From JASHPR01 sp963729365 (GTDB taxonomy: Bacteria; Actinomycetota; Actinomycetes; Streptosporangiales; Streptosporangiaceae), in assembly GCA_963729365.1 (NCBI GenBank), contig CAVSNQ010000018.1, forward strand, positions 310,001-374,000: 64,000 bases of DNA, written 5' to 3'. A program made the translations under genes and the position numbers. This document shows, piece by piece, positions 8,238 through 17,071 of the stretch. Every line of letters starts with the position of its first letter. Position 1 is the stretch's first letter. Below the pieces are notes generated by a model, which saw only the letters and a list, made by a program, of their open reading frames with translations, searched no databases and was not told where the DNA came from.

Positions 8238-9269
8238 TCAGCAGCGGATCACCACCTTCATTACCTCGGCCGGATGGCTGATGGCGAAGCTGATCGCCTG
8301 TGGCGCCTGGTCCAGGTCGAATTCGTGGCTGATCAGGCGGGCCAGCGGCGCGCCGTTGCGCTCGACCACGGCCACGGCGTCGGCGAACTCCGTAGCGCCG
8401 CAGCAGCTCACCCCGAGCAGGTCGAGTTCCTTCTCGGTCAGCACGCCGACCCTGATCGGCGCCTCCTCGTTCGACATGCCGACCTGAACCGCCCGCCCGG
8501 CCGAGGCGACCATGCCGACCATCGCCACCGTCGCCGCCGCCGCGCCGGTGGCGTCGAAGGCCACCGGCGGCCCGGCCGGACCCGCCCACCGGCGCGCGAA
8601 CGCGACCACCTCGTCGGCGTCACGCCACCGGAAGGTCTCGGCGCCCATCTCGCGGCTCAGCGCCAGGCGGCTCTCCCTGAGGTCGATGACCAGCACTTCG
8701 GCGCCGCGCTCGCGTGCGACCAGGCAGATGCACTGCCCGATCGGCCCGGCGCCGAGCACCACGGCCCGCTCGCCCGGCCGGATCGCCGCCCGGTTGACCG
8801 CGCGCACGGCGATCGACACCGGCTCGGCCATGGCCGCGATCGCGGCATCATCGGCCGCGATGGGGAACACCTGCGCCTGGCCGATGGCCAGCCGCTCCTG
8901 CAGGCCGCCGTCGAGGTGAATGCCGGTCAGCACCAGGCGGTCGCACGCGTTCGGCCGTCCGGCCCCGCAGGGATAGCACTGTCCGCACGCGTGCAGCGGC
9001 CATACCGCGACGCGCTGCCCGATCTCGAGGTCCGGGCGGCAGCCCGGGCCGAGCGCCGTGATCGCGCCCGCCAGCTCATGGCCCTGAATCCGGGGGAACC
9101 GCCCGCCGCCCGCCGCCTCCGACATGTGCCCGCCGAAGAAGTGATAGTCGGAGCCGCAGATCCCGACCGCCTCCGGGCGGATCACGACCTCGCCGGGTCC
9201 GGGCGGCCCGGGCTCGGGCCGCTCGACGACCACCATGGAACCGATGCCTTCGGTGACCGCCGCGCGCAT
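8238..9269 (-). CDS. Zinc-dependent alcohol dehydrogenase (threonine/polyol DH-like)
   Basis: A 343-residue medium-chain dehydrogenase. The catalytic zinc site is GICGSDYHFFGGH near residue 38, with GHELAG downstream; the structural zinc lobe is CGQCYPCGAGRPNAC. The Rossmann motif GAGPIG and the acidic residue in VIDLRESR point to NAD. It belongs to the L-threonine 3-dehydrogenase/sorbitol dehydrogenase-like branch, distinct from the NDMA-type enzyme at 2685. It is in the operon 3' of livF, separated from it by a short repeat-filled gap, and probably oxidises an alcohol intermediate of the imported compound. Confidence 0.85.
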   Translation of the reverse strand: MRAAVTEGIGSMVVVERPEPGPPGPGEVVIRPEAVGICGSDYHFFGGHMSEAAGGGRFPRIQGHELAGAITALGPGCRPDLEIGQRVAVWPLHACGQCYPCGAGRPNACDRLVLTGIHLDGGLQERLAIGQAQVFPIAADDAAIAAMAEPVSIAVRAVNRAAIRPGERAVVLGAGPIGQCICLVARERGAEVLVIDLRESRLALSREMGAETFRWRDADEVVAFARRWAGPAGPPVAFDATGAAAATVAMVGMVASAGRAVQVGMSNEEAPIRVGVLTEKELDLLGVSCCGATEFADAVAVVERNGAPLARLISHEFDLDQAPQAISFAISHPAEVMKVVIRC

Positions 9270-9289
9270 AAGCTCTTGCCCCCGGGCGG

Positions 9290-9348
9290 GGTCATGTCGG
9301 GGTCCGGTCGGTCATGTCGGGCCCGGTCGGTCATGTCGGGGCCCGGTC
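9290..9348. repeat. Three short tandem repeats at the livF 3' end
   Basis: Three units of 19-20 bp (GGTCATGTCGGGGTCCGGTC and near-identical copies) fill the livF-dehydrogenase gap. The livF stop codon (9331-9333) lies inside one unit. On the minus strand each unit contains ACATGACCGACCGG, so the last codons and stop of livF have been copied out into the intergenic region. Confidence 0.7.
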
Positions 9349-10179
9349 GGCCTGGTCGGCCTGGCCGGCCTGCGGCGCGGGAGGGTCCTGGCTGCCCCGC
9401 AGCAGGTAGGCCGACCTGAGCAGCTCGGGCTGCTCCCGCAGTTCCCTGGCGGTCCCGGAGAAGCGCAGCCTGCCGCCCTCGAGCACGTAGGCGCGGTTGG
9501 CCAGGCCCAGCGCGACGGTCGCGAACTGCTCGATCAGCAGCACCCCGATTCCGGACTCGGCGACCGCGCGGATCGTCGGAACCAGACGGCTGATGACCAC
9601 TGGCGCCAGTCCCAGCGAGAGCTCGTCGATCAGCATGTAGCTGGGCTGCGAGACGAGGGCCTGGGCCAGCACGACCATCTGCTGCTCACCGCCGGACAGG
9701 GTCCGGGCCGTCGCCGAGAGCCGCCGCTCCAGCTCGGGGAACAGCTCAAGTGCCCATTTGCGCCCGGCCTGGGCCTGATCGCGGGGCAGGGCATAGGTGG
9801 CCACGCGGATGTTGTCCTCGACGGTCAGCTCTGTGAGCAGCCGCCGGCCCTCGGGGACGATCGCGATCCCGGCCTGGCGGATCCGCTCCGGCCGGCGGCC
9901 GGCGAGATCGCGGCCCTGCAGGAACACCGAGCCCGCCTGCGGCCTGAGCACGCCGCCGACGGCCAGCACCAGGCTCGACTTCCCGGCCCCGTTCGGCCCG
10001 AGGAGCGCCGTGACCTCTCCCGCCGGTATTTCGATTGAGACGTCGCGGACCACAGGCCGGCCGCCGCGCTCGACGGTGAGATCGCGCAGGCTCAGCACCC
10101 CACCCATCTCCCCATCCCCCTTCGCCGGCTCGCCAGGGGCCTGGGCCGAGTCGGTCGTGGTCCGGGGCGCCTCGCTCAC
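9331..10179 (-). CDS. livF: Branched-chain-type ABC transporter ATPase, LivF
   Basis: A 282-residue ABC ATPase, the second nucleotide-binding subunit of a HAAT-family importer. Walker A is GPNGAGKSS, the signature is LSGGEQQM and Walker B ends in YMLIDELSLGL. I use the GTG at 10179: it overlaps the livG stop (GTGA) and has GGAGGTGGC just upstream. This adds 24 residues before the usual family start; the ATG at 10107 is the alternative. The C-terminus carries a QAGQADQAD extension generated by the repeats at its 3' end. Confidence 0.88.
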   Translation of the reverse strand: MSEAPRTTTDSAQAPGEPAKGDGEMGGVLSLRDLTVERGGRPVVRDVSIEIPAGEVTALLGPNGAGKSSLVLAVGGVLRPQAGSVFLQGRDLAGRRPERIRQAGIAIVPEGRRLLTELTVEDNIRVATYALPRDQAQAGRKWALELFPELERRLSATARTLSGGEQQMVVLAQALVSQPSYMLIDELSLGLAPVVISRLVPTIRAVAESGIGVLLIEQFATVALGLANRAYVLEGGRLRFSGTARELREQPELLRSAYLLRGSQDPPAPQAGQADQADRAPT

Positions 10180-10913
10180 GCCACCTCCGCGGTACCCAGG
10201 TAGGCGCGGATCACCTGGTCGTCCCGCAGCACCTCGGCGGTCGGGCCGGACGCGATCAGCTTGCCGAAGTCGAGCACGGCGGTGGTGTCGCAGCAGGCGG
10301 ACACCAGGCTCATGTCGTGGTCGACGAGGATCGTCAGCGCGCCGGCCTGCTCGGGAATCTGGCGGATCACCTCCGCGAAGTGCCTGGTCTCGTCGTCGGG
10401 CAGGCCGGCGGCGGGCTCGTCGAGCAGTACCAGCCGCGGCCGTCCCACGACGGCGCGGGCGACCTCGACCAGCCGGCGCTGGCCGGCCGCGAGCGTCTGC
10501 ACTTTGGCGAATGGATCGCCCTCGAGCCCGACGAACGCGATCGCGCCCAGCACATCCTGGCGCCGGGAGGTGCCGCGCAGCCTGGAGTGCTCGTGCACCA
10601 TGGCGACGTTGTCGTACACCGACAGCTCCTCGATGGCCTGCTCGGTCTGGAACGTCCGCCGCACTCCCCACCGGGCCCGGCGGAAGTGGACCATCGACAG
10701 CAGGTCCTCGCCGAACGCGCGCACAGTTCCCGCGGACGGCCGTACGAAGCCGCTCAGGACGTTAAAGAAAGTCGTTTTGCCGGCGCCGTTGGGGCCGATG
10801 AGCCCGCACGTACCGGACTGGAAGGTCACGCTCATGCTGTCCAGCGAGGTCACGCCGCCGAAGCGGACCGTCAGGTCCGCGACCTCGATCGCCCCGCCCG
10901 CTCCGCTGCTCAC
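10176..10913 (-). CDS. livG: Branched-chain-type ABC transporter ATPase, LivG
   Basis: A 245-residue ABC ATPase pairing with LivF. Walker A is GPNGAGKTTFFNVLSG and Walker B VLLDEPAAGL. The signature loop is LAAGQRRLVEVARA, with A in place of the usual S as is common in LivG. The H-loop is in VDHDMSLV. A GTG at 10913 follows GGGGGGTGATGGC at good spacing; upstream GTG codons (10934) would overlap livM slightly and lack a clear ribosome-binding site. It overlaps livF by 4 nt. Confidence 0.88.
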   Translation of the reverse strand: MSSGAGGAIEVADLTVRFGGVTSLDSMSVTFQSGTCGLIGPNGAGKTTFFNVLSGFVRPSAGTVRAFGEDLLSMVHFRRARWGVRRTFQTEQAIEELSVYDNVAMVHEHSRLRGTSRRQDVLGAIAFVGLEGDPFAKVQTLAAGQRRLVEVARAVVGRPRLVLLDEPAAGLPDDETRHFAEVIRQIPEQAGALTILVDHDMSLVSACCDTTAVLDFGKLIASGPTAEVLRDDQVIRAYLGTAEVA

Positions 10914-10920
10914 GCCGCCA

Positions 10921-11988
10921 TCACCCCCCACCACCGCCAGATGCCGCCAGCCGGCGCAGCAGGCGGCCCAGGCGGGCCAGGTCCTTGGGCACCTGGTCGG
11001 CCAGCCCGGCCGGCGCGGTCGTCAGCACCTGCAGCACGCCGACGCCGAACAGGATCGTCAGCCAGTCGGCAGACACTCCCCAGTTGTTGAGCAAGGCGGG
11101 CAGAAACTCCAGCAGCAGCGCAGCCACGATCGCGCCCCACAGACTGTAGGCACCGCCCATCAGCACCACCGCGAACAGGATGATCGAATCCTGGGCCGGG
11201 AAGTCGAGCGAGTACAGGTAGTGCACCGCGCCGGCGTACACGCCGCCCGCGACACCAGTGATGAACGCGGCCAGCGCGAACGCCCACAGCTTATAGAGGG
11301 TGGTGTTGATCCCGGCGGCCAGCGCCGCGGGCTCGCTCTGCCGGATCGCGGCCCAGGCCCGGCCCGGCCGCGTCCGGATGTGCACGAACGCGAGCAGGAA
11401 CATCAGCGCGGCGATCACCACCGAGTAGCGGAAGTAGGCGGGGTCGCTCGCGGCGATGCTCGGACGGCGGATCGGCGGGATGTGGACCAGGCTGCCGTTG
11501 TAGCCGAGGAAGCCGTGACCCCCGTTCGGGAAGTTCGTCGTGTCGAGCACGATCGCGATCGCTCCGGCCAGCATCAGCGTGATCAGCGCCAGGTACAGGC
11601 CGCGCAGCCGCAGCGCCGGCAGCCCGAGCAGCGTCCCCGCCGCCATCGTGATGAGGCCCGCCTCCAGCACGACGAGCAGGAACGGCTGCGATGTGGCGAA
11701 CAGCAGCCTGGCGGCCACCCACGCGCCGATCGCGAGCACCGCGACCTGCCCGAGCGACACCAGGCCGACCCGGCCGACCAGCACCCCAAGCCCCAAGGCG
11801 ACCATGGCGTAGATCGCCACCTGGGTCATGGTGTCGATGTAGTAGAGACTGATCAGCTGCGGCAGCGCGAACAGCACGAACAGCAGCAGCACGGCGATCA
11901 CGACCGCGCGGGTCAGCGTTCCGCCATCCGGCCTGCGCAGCGGCGAGCGCGGCCGGGTGCTCGCGGGCCGGACCGCGGTGTCAGCCAC
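10921..11988 (-). CDS. livM: Branched-chain-type ABC transporter permease, LivM
   Basis: A 355-residue polytopic permease with about 8-10 hydrophobic segments from residue 28 on. It contains the BPD_transp_2 signature (VGLVSLGQVAVLAIGAWVAA and later AFALAAFITGVAGGVYAG). It starts with GTG at 11988, preceded by GGGGAGGCGGTCTA, which is itself the last unit of the 23-bp repeat array. The C-terminus ends in a short glycine run just before livG. It forms the membrane channel with LivH. Confidence 0.9.
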   Translation of the reverse strand: MADTAVRPASTRPRSPLRRPDGGTLTRAVVIAVLLLFVLFALPQLISLYYIDTMTQVAIYAMVALGLGVLVGRVGLVSLGQVAVLAIGAWVAARLLFATSQPFLLVVLEAGLITMAAGTLLGLPALRLRGLYLALITLMLAGAIAIVLDTTNFPNGGHGFLGYNGSLVHIPPIRRPSIAASDPAYFRYSVVIAALMFLLAFVHIRTRPGRAWAAIRQSEPAALAAGINTTLYKLWAFALAAFITGVAGGVYAGAVHYLYSLDFPAQDSIILFAVVLMGGAYSLWGAIVAALLLEFLPALLNNWGVSADWLTILFGVGVLQVLTTAPAGLADQVPKDLARLGRLLRRLAASGGGGG

Positions 11989-12101
11989 TAGACCGCCTCC
12001 CCGGGCACCACTAGACCGCCTCTCCGGGCACCACTAGACCGCCTCTCCGGGCACCACTAGACCGCCTCTCCGGGCACCACTAGACCGCCTCTCCGGGCAC
12101 C
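11987..12101 (-). repeat. Five 23-bp repeats encoding overlapping minicistrons
   Basis: Exactly five tandem 23-bp units separate the livH stop (12103-12105) from the livM start (11988). Read on the minus strand, each unit holds GTG GTG CCC GGA GAG GCG GTC TAG, a 7-codon frame (VVPGEAV) plus stop. The G of TAG is the first base of the next GTG, so 24 nt minus 1 gives the 23-bp period. GGAGAG inside each unit lies 8 nt before the next GTG. Four units are identical; the one next to livM has GGGGAGG. Confidence 0.85.
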
Positions 12102-12102
12102 A

Positions 12103-12996
12103 CTAGGCCTCCTCGCGGGAACGCGATACCACGCTGCCCCGCGAGAACGCGAGCAGCGCTATGGCGGCGAGCACGAACGGCGTGATGTCGTTGTAGTTGC
12201 CGACCGCCGAGATCGGGGTCAGCAGGTTCTGGACCAGGCCGATCACCATCGCGGCCACGAACGTGATCGCGATCGAGCGCAGCCGGGCGATGAGCGCCGC
12301 GGCCAGCGTGTCGATCACCAGGAACGTGAGCGTCGTAGCATCGAGCGCGACCAGGTCGGCGAGCAGTATCCCGGCCACGCCGGCCAGGATGCCGCAGCCG
12401 AGCCAGGCCGCGGCCTCCACGCGCCGCACCGGCACGCCGAGGGTCGCGGTGATCTCGCGGTCGTTGGCCATGGCCCGCATCGCGGTCCCGAGCTTGGTGT
12501 AGCGCAGGAACGCCGCCGTCACCGCCGCGATCACGACGCCGAGGCCGAGCGCGATCACCTGGGTCCAGGTCACCTGGACCTGGCCCAGCCCGAAGCCGCC
12601 GTTGTCGGTCGGCAGCGTGATCGCGCGAGACTCTCCGCCGCTGGTCGTCCACAGCAGGTCCATCGCCCCGAACAGGACAAGCAGCAACCCGAGCGTGGCC
12701 GTCGCCTTGACCAGCGGATCTCGCTTAGCCAGCAGCGGGCCGAATATCGCCCCGTAGCCGAGCGTCACCAGGGCGCTGAACGCCACGCACACCAGCCACC
12801 CGGCCCAGCCAGGAGCGCCGGCGTTGATCAAGGACCACGCGATCAGAGCGCCCATGGCGCCGACGGCACCGAACGCCAGGTACACCACCCCGGTGGCCTG
12901 GTACAGAACGACCATCCCGACCCCGGACAGGGCGTACACCCCGCCCAGGGCGAGACCGCTCACGATGAACGGCTGGAAGTCCTGCCAGCTCGGCAT
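12103..12996 (-). CDS. livH: Branched-chain-type ABC transporter permease, LivH
   Basis: A 297-residue permease with 8 or so hydrophobic segments. It starts MPSWQDFQPFIVSGLALGG, typical of LivH, and has the conserved cytoplasmic loop TKLGTAMRAMANDREITATLGV that contacts the ATPases. It ends REEA-stop; the last codons GAGGAGGCC also provide a ribosome-binding site for a GTG overlapping the stop, the first of the minicistrons. It lies 60 bp after the substrate-binding protein gene. Confidence 0.9.
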   Translation of the reverse strand: MPSWQDFQPFIVSGLALGGVYALSGVGMVVLYQATGVVYLAFGAVGAMGALIAWSLINAGAPGWAGWLVCVAFSALVTLGYGAIFGPLLAKRDPLVKATATLGLLLVLFGAMDLLWTTSGGESRAITLPTDNGGFGLGQVQVTWTQVIALGLGVVIAAVTAAFLRYTKLGTAMRAMANDREITATLGVPVRRVEAAAWLGCGILAGVAGILLADLVALDATTLTFLVIDTLAAALIARLRSIAITFVAAMVIGLVQNLLTPISAVGNYNDITPFVLAAIALLAFSRGSVVSRSREEA

Positions 12997-13056
12997 CTGT
13001 CAGCCTGCCGCGGGCGCTCTGATCGTTTCCGCTGTCATCTCAATTCCGCTGGGTTG

Positions 13057-14403
13057 TCACGGCGCCAGGCTGGCCGTGCCCGCGAGCGCGCGGTACTGCG
13101 CGATCTGCGGGTCGACCGACGAGATCAGTGTGCAGCCCTGGGCGGTCACCATCTTGCCGTTGTCTGGGGTGACTGTGTAGTCCTGGTTGTTGGGGATGTG
13201 CATCGAGTAGTTGCCGTACGTCCAGAGCTGGCACAGCATCCCGGTGTTGAAGTTCATCACCGCCTTGAACGCGGCGTTGACGCTCGCCACCGTGTACGGG
13301 CCCGTGATCGTCTCCAGCGCGTGCACCGCGACCTCAGCCTCGACGTAGCCGAACTGGCTGAAGCTGCCGATGCCGCCGGAGACCGCCTTGCCGTACTGCT
13401 TGAGTATGGCCCGGTAGAGGTTCATCGTCGGCGTGTTGGTCCCGTCCGCCGGGGTCAGCTCGGCGTTCACGAACAGCTTGCTGTTCCACTTCGGACCCAG
13501 CGCCGAGGCGAGGAAGTCGGTGTCACAAGGCGTCGAGCAGCCCCACAGCTTGACCCGGTCCTCTATGCCGAGCTTCTGCGCGGCCTGGAGGATGACCAGC
13601 GCCTCGGGCGGGGTGAAGTTGAGCACCACGGCGCCATCCGGTCCCGCGGCGTCGACCTCCTTGATCGCCACCGAGTCGGCGTCCGAGATCGGCACGTTCT
13701 CGGTGAACTGCGTGATCGGCACGTGCGCGGCGGAGGCGAGCGCCGCCGGGCCGGCCGCTATGTACCCGGTGCCCGGGACGTTCGACTGATCGAACACGAT
13801 CTTGTTGACGTGCTGCGCCAGCGCGTACTGCACCGCCCCGTCGGAGCTGTAGCGCGGGCCCATGTTGACCGCGGCGCTGTTCGGCGTCGACCAGCACTCG
13901 GGAGCGATTCCCGAGTCGATGATGTAGTACCCGAGCTTCTGCCAGTAGCTGGAGTCGATCGAGCACTCGATGATGCTCGTGTTGCCGACGATCCCGACCA
14001 CATGGTCCGTCTGCACGAGCTGCTTGGCCTCGGCCGCAATCTGGGCCGGGTTGGTCTGCTCGGTTTCGATGTAGTACTTGATCGGATGGCCGTTGATGCC
14101 GCCGTTGGCGTTGACGCAGGCGAAGTACGCGTTGGCCATGTTCGGGATGTCGGTGAAGGACGTCCCAGGCTGGTTGGTGGCGATGACGCCCAGGGCAATC
14201 GGCGTACCGGTGGCGGCCACGCCCGGCTTGGTCCCGCACTGGGTGGTGCTCACCGCCGACGAGCTCGGCGTGCTACTTGATGGTGTGCTGGCCGGGCTGC
14301 TACTGCTGCTACTGCTGCTGCATCCCGCAGCGGCCAGCAGTCCGATGGTCCCGACCAGCGCGACGACTGCCCGCGCACTTAGCGCATGTTCCCGCATTCT
14401 CAC
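13057..14403 (-). CDS. ABC transporter substrate-binding lipoprotein (Leu/Ile/Val-type)
   Basis: A 448-residue periplasmic-binding-protein-like lipoprotein. The signal peptide has a lipobox LAAAGC at about residues 23-28, followed by a serine-rich tether. The mature part matches the type I PBP fold of HAAT systems (GVIATNQPGTSFTD, a central VVGIVGNTSIIE and VVLNFTPPEALVI). I start at the GTG at 14403, which follows AGGAGGTGGGGCTG at ideal distance; the ATG two codons later is the alternative. As the first gene of the operon it defines the substrate, which need not be an amino acid: many homologues bind aromatic acids. Confidence 0.9.
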   Translation of the reverse strand: MRMREHALSARAVVALVGTIGLLAAAGCSSSSSSSSPASTPSSSTPSSSAVSTTQCGTKPGVAATGTPIALGVIATNQPGTSFTDIPNMANAYFACVNANGGINGHPIKYYIETEQTNPAQIAAEAKQLVQTDHVVGIVGNTSIIECSIDSSYWQKLGYYIIDSGIAPECWSTPNSAAVNMGPRYSSDGAVQYALAQHVNKIVFDQSNVPGTGYIAAGPAALASAAHVPITQFTENVPISDADSVAIKEVDAAGPDGAVVLNFTPPEALVILQAAQKLGIEDRVKLWGCSTPCDTDFLASALGPKWNSKLFVNAELTPADGTNTPTMNLYRAILKQYGKAVSGGIGSFSQFGYVEAEVAVHALETITGPYTVASVNAAFKAVMNFNTGMLCQLWTYGNYSMHIPNNQDYTVTPDNGKMVTAQGCTLISSVDPQIAQYRALAGTASLAP

Positions 14404-14814
14404 CAGCCCCACCTCCTGGTGGTGACGGCACGACGTGCCCCTTTTGGCCAGGCGGGCAGGCGCCCGTCCAGTCGTCGCCAGGGGCGTGAGACGACGACGC
14501 GCGAAGCGTAGTACGTGACAAAATCTTCGTCGGGAGTACTTGATTTCGCCTTGGATGCTAGATGTCGGCCGACACGAGCGCAAGGCTTCGCCGGCGATCG
14601 TGGCCGCAACGAAACGATCTTGTGTCCGCGCGCAAACCGGCGGCCAGGCCTTGTGACTACCCGACAAACGGCCGGCTGGGGTCACGCGGTGCGCAGTGGT
14701 GCCGGCCGGAAGTGCCGGTCGAGCTCATTGGCGTAGGCCCGGCCTAGTGGCCGGCCGTGCTCGGCGAGCCAGTCCGTGAACACGATCTCCCCGCTCGCCG
14801 GCCAGCCGTCCAGG
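14404..14814. other. Intergenic region, promoter of the uptake operon; possible gene remnant
   Basis: The right part of the operon promoter must lie here (about 14404-14560). At 14682-14813 the minus strand has an uninterrupted 44-codon stretch after the MFS stop, including FTDWLAEHGRPLGRAY. It reads like protein but has no good start codon. It may be the 3' remnant of a lost gene; no family was recognised. Confidence 0.3.
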
Positions 14815-16383
14815 TCAGGGGTCGTCGACGACCGCCGCTTCCTGGGCCGGCGCCTCCGCGGCGCCGCCGATGTCCTGCTGCAGCCCGTAGCGCAGGCCGA
14901 TTATGGCCACGATCGCCGCCGCCGCCATGACCCCCGCCATCACGTACAGCACGACCTCCGTGGACTGGGCGAAGTCGACCCGGAAGAAGTGCGGGATCGA
15001 CGCGACGCTCCCGTTCCCGCTTCCGTGCGCCTGCGCCAGGGTCGCCGCCTCGGCGCTGGCCCGGCTGCTCGGCACGCCCAGCGAGATCAGCGACGTGGTG
15101 AGGTGGCTGCGCATCTCGGTAACCAGGATCGTGCCGAGGATGGCCAGGCCCATGCTGGCCGCGTAGTTGCGGACCGTCTGGGTGATGCCGGTGGCCTCGC
15201 CGTACGAGAGCCGGCTGGCCCGGTTGACGGCGTCGGTGCTCGCCGGGCCGAGCATGAATCCTATGCCGGCCCCGGCCAGGACGATGTACCACTGCTGCGC
15301 GCTGAAGCTGAGCGAGGTGACGTGCCCGGCCCACAGGAAGAATCCCACCGCGCCCAGCACGCAGCCGATCGTGACCGGGCGCTTGGCCCCGACGCGGTCC
15401 AGCAACCGCCCGCCGATCTGCGCGGCGATGACGAAGCCGATGAAGAAATACAGCAGGATGATGCCGGCCTGCGAGGACGACTTCCCCAGCGAGATCTGGG
15501 CGTACTCGCTGCCGAAGAAGAACACCGGGATGAACGTCAGATTGGTGATACCGAGCACCATGTTCTCGACCAGGAATGGCCGGATGCGGAAGATGCTGAC
15601 CCGCATCAGCGGCGGCTCGGTACGGACCTCGACGAAGTAGAACACGACCAGCAGGGCCAGGCCGACGACGATCGACCCGATGATCGCGGGATTGCGCCAG
15701 CCCCAGATCGAGGACTGCTGGAAGCCGAACACGCTCAGCGCGACGCCCGAGGCGATCAGCACCAGTCCCCGGTAGTCCATCTTGGCCGGCTTGTGCTCCG
15801 TGACCGGCTTGGAAATGAAGATCAGCGCCAGGGCGATGAGCGCGACCGGGATGTTCACCCAGAAGATCGCGCGCCAGGTCCACTGGGTGAGGTAACCGCC
15901 CAGGACCGGGCCGATCGCGGTCAGGCCGCCGGCGATGCCGAAGAACAGGGCCAGGGCCTTCCCGCGCTGCCGCAGCTCGAAGGTCTGCACCACGATGGCC
16001 AGCGCGGCCGGGAACATGATCGCCCCGCCAGCACCCTGGACCACGCGGAAGGTCACGATCCACGCCTCGGCGAAGGTTCCCTTCGGGGTCAGCCCGCACA
16101 GTGCCGAGGCGCCAGCGAAGATGATGACGCCCAGGACCACCATCTTCCGGTGGCCGACCGTGTCGGCCAGCCGGCCGCCGAAGGCAAACAGCGCGCTGAG
16201 CGACAGCAGGTAGGCATTGACCACCCACTGCACGCCGGTGCTGGTCAGGCCGAGTTCCCGCTGTATGTTCGGCACGGCGATGGAGACGATCGTCTGATCG
16301 ATGAAGGTCATCGCGACGGCGAAGATCATCGCCGCCAGGATCAGGTTCCGCGAGCGGCCGCCGGTAGCGCTGCTGACTGTCAT
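14815..16383 (-). CDS. MFS exporter, DHA2 family (EmrB/QacA-type)
   Basis: A 522-residue major facilitator with about 14 membrane segments, a proton-coupled drug or metabolite exporter. Family motifs seen: FIDQTIVSIAVPNIQ (motif D1-like, residues about 28-42), GGRLADTVGHRKM (motif A) and a motif C-like GPVLGGYL. The ATG at 16383 follows GAGGGGGGCC; a longer frame adds only a few residues. It lies 132 bp downstream of the Lrp-type regulator on the same strand and is probably controlled by it. Confidence 0.88.
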   Translation of the reverse strand: MTVSSATGGRSRNLILAAMIFAVAMTFIDQTIVSIAVPNIQRELGLTSTGVQWVVNAYLLSLSALFAFGGRLADTVGHRKMVVLGVIIFAGASALCGLTPKGTFAEAWIVTFRVVQGAGGAIMFPAALAIVVQTFELRQRGKALALFFGIAGGLTAIGPVLGGYLTQWTWRAIFWVNIPVALIALALIFISKPVTEHKPAKMDYRGLVLIASGVALSVFGFQQSSIWGWRNPAIIGSIVVGLALLVVFYFVEVRTEPPLMRVSIFRIRPFLVENMVLGITNLTFIPVFFFGSEYAQISLGKSSSQAGIILLYFFIGFVIAAQIGGRLLDRVGAKRPVTIGCVLGAVGFFLWAGHVTSLSFSAQQWYIVLAGAGIGFMLGPASTDAVNRASRLSYGEATGITQTVRNYAASMGLAILGTILVTEMRSHLTTSLISLGVPSSRASAEAATLAQAHGSGNGSVASIPHFFRVDFAQSTEVVLYVMAGVMAAAAIVAIIGLRYGLQQDIGGAAEAPAQEAAVVDDP

Positions 16384-16515
16384 GGCCCCCCTCAAGACTC
16401 GGCCGGGCATGGCCCGGTGTCAGCCTCTCATGTTGCCCTCCAGCCAGGCCATTCAGGTGATTCTGCCCGGCCTGAGGCGGCCGAAGCGCCACCCCTCGCG
16501 GGTGACCGCGGCTCG

Positions 16516-17037
16516 TCAGTCGGCCGTGGCCGGGCGGCGGGCCCGCCGCCCGGAACGGCCCGGGGGGGCCATGAATGGTTCGAGCGGCAGCTGCGACGGC
16601 GGCTTGACCTCTTCCAGTCGCAGGTAGGTCACCAGCCGTTGCCCGCCCCTGGTCGCCAGGGCGGCCAGGACCTGCTGCAATTCGGTGACATTCCTGGCTA
16701 CGACGGTGAGCAGGTAGTCCATCTCTCCGGTCACGTTGTCGGCGGCGACGATCTCCGGCAGGTTCCGGACCTGGTCCTCGAACACGCGGGTCGCGCGCGC
16801 GTCGTGACTGCCGAGGGTGGCGCCCACGTACAGCTGGAGCGGGAATCCGGCCGCCACCGGATCGAGCCGGGCACTGATGACGCGGATGACCCCCGACTCC
16901 TTCAGCCGGCGAACCCGGTTCAGCGTGGCGGCCGGGGACAGCCCGACCAGGCGGGCCAGTTCAACGTTGGTCCGGTCCGCGTCCGCCTGCAGCTCGCTGA
17001 GCAGCTGTATGTCAACGTCGTCAAGCTCGACTGCCAT
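16516..17037 (-). CDS. Lrp/AsnC family transcriptional regulator
   Basis: A 173-residue feast/famine regulator. The N-terminal HTH (LDDVDIQLLSELQADADRT, then LVGLSPAATLNRVRRL) is followed by an RAM/AsnC ligand domain with GEMDYLLTVVARN. A basic C-terminal tail (RSGRRARRPA) extends beyond the family. The frame is open upstream to 17280, but the ATG at 17037 starts the family homology. It is divergent from the EamA exporter and upstream of the DHA2 exporter; regulation of one or both is likely. Confidence 0.9.
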   Translation of the reverse strand: MAVELDDVDIQLLSELQADADRTNVELARLVGLSPAATLNRVRRLKESGVIRVISARLDPVAAGFPLQLYVGATLGSHDARATRVFEDQVRNLPEIVAADNVTGEMDYLLTVVARNVTELQQVLAALATRGGQRLVTYLRLEEVKPPSQLPLEPFMAPPGRSGRRARRPATAD

Positions 17038-17071
17038 ACTGCCAAATATTATCTCGTTTAAGTGAGTGAAG

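Noticed and set aside
11987..12101. CRISPR-like array
   Set aside because: The repeats are contiguous without unique spacers, and no cas genes are present. The same applies to the 21-bp repeats at 25473 and the 24-bp repeats at 61561.
14682..14813. Separate small gene after the MFS exporter
   Set aside because: The frame is protein-like but has no start codon with adequate spacing from a ribosome-binding site; it is kept only as a possible remnant.
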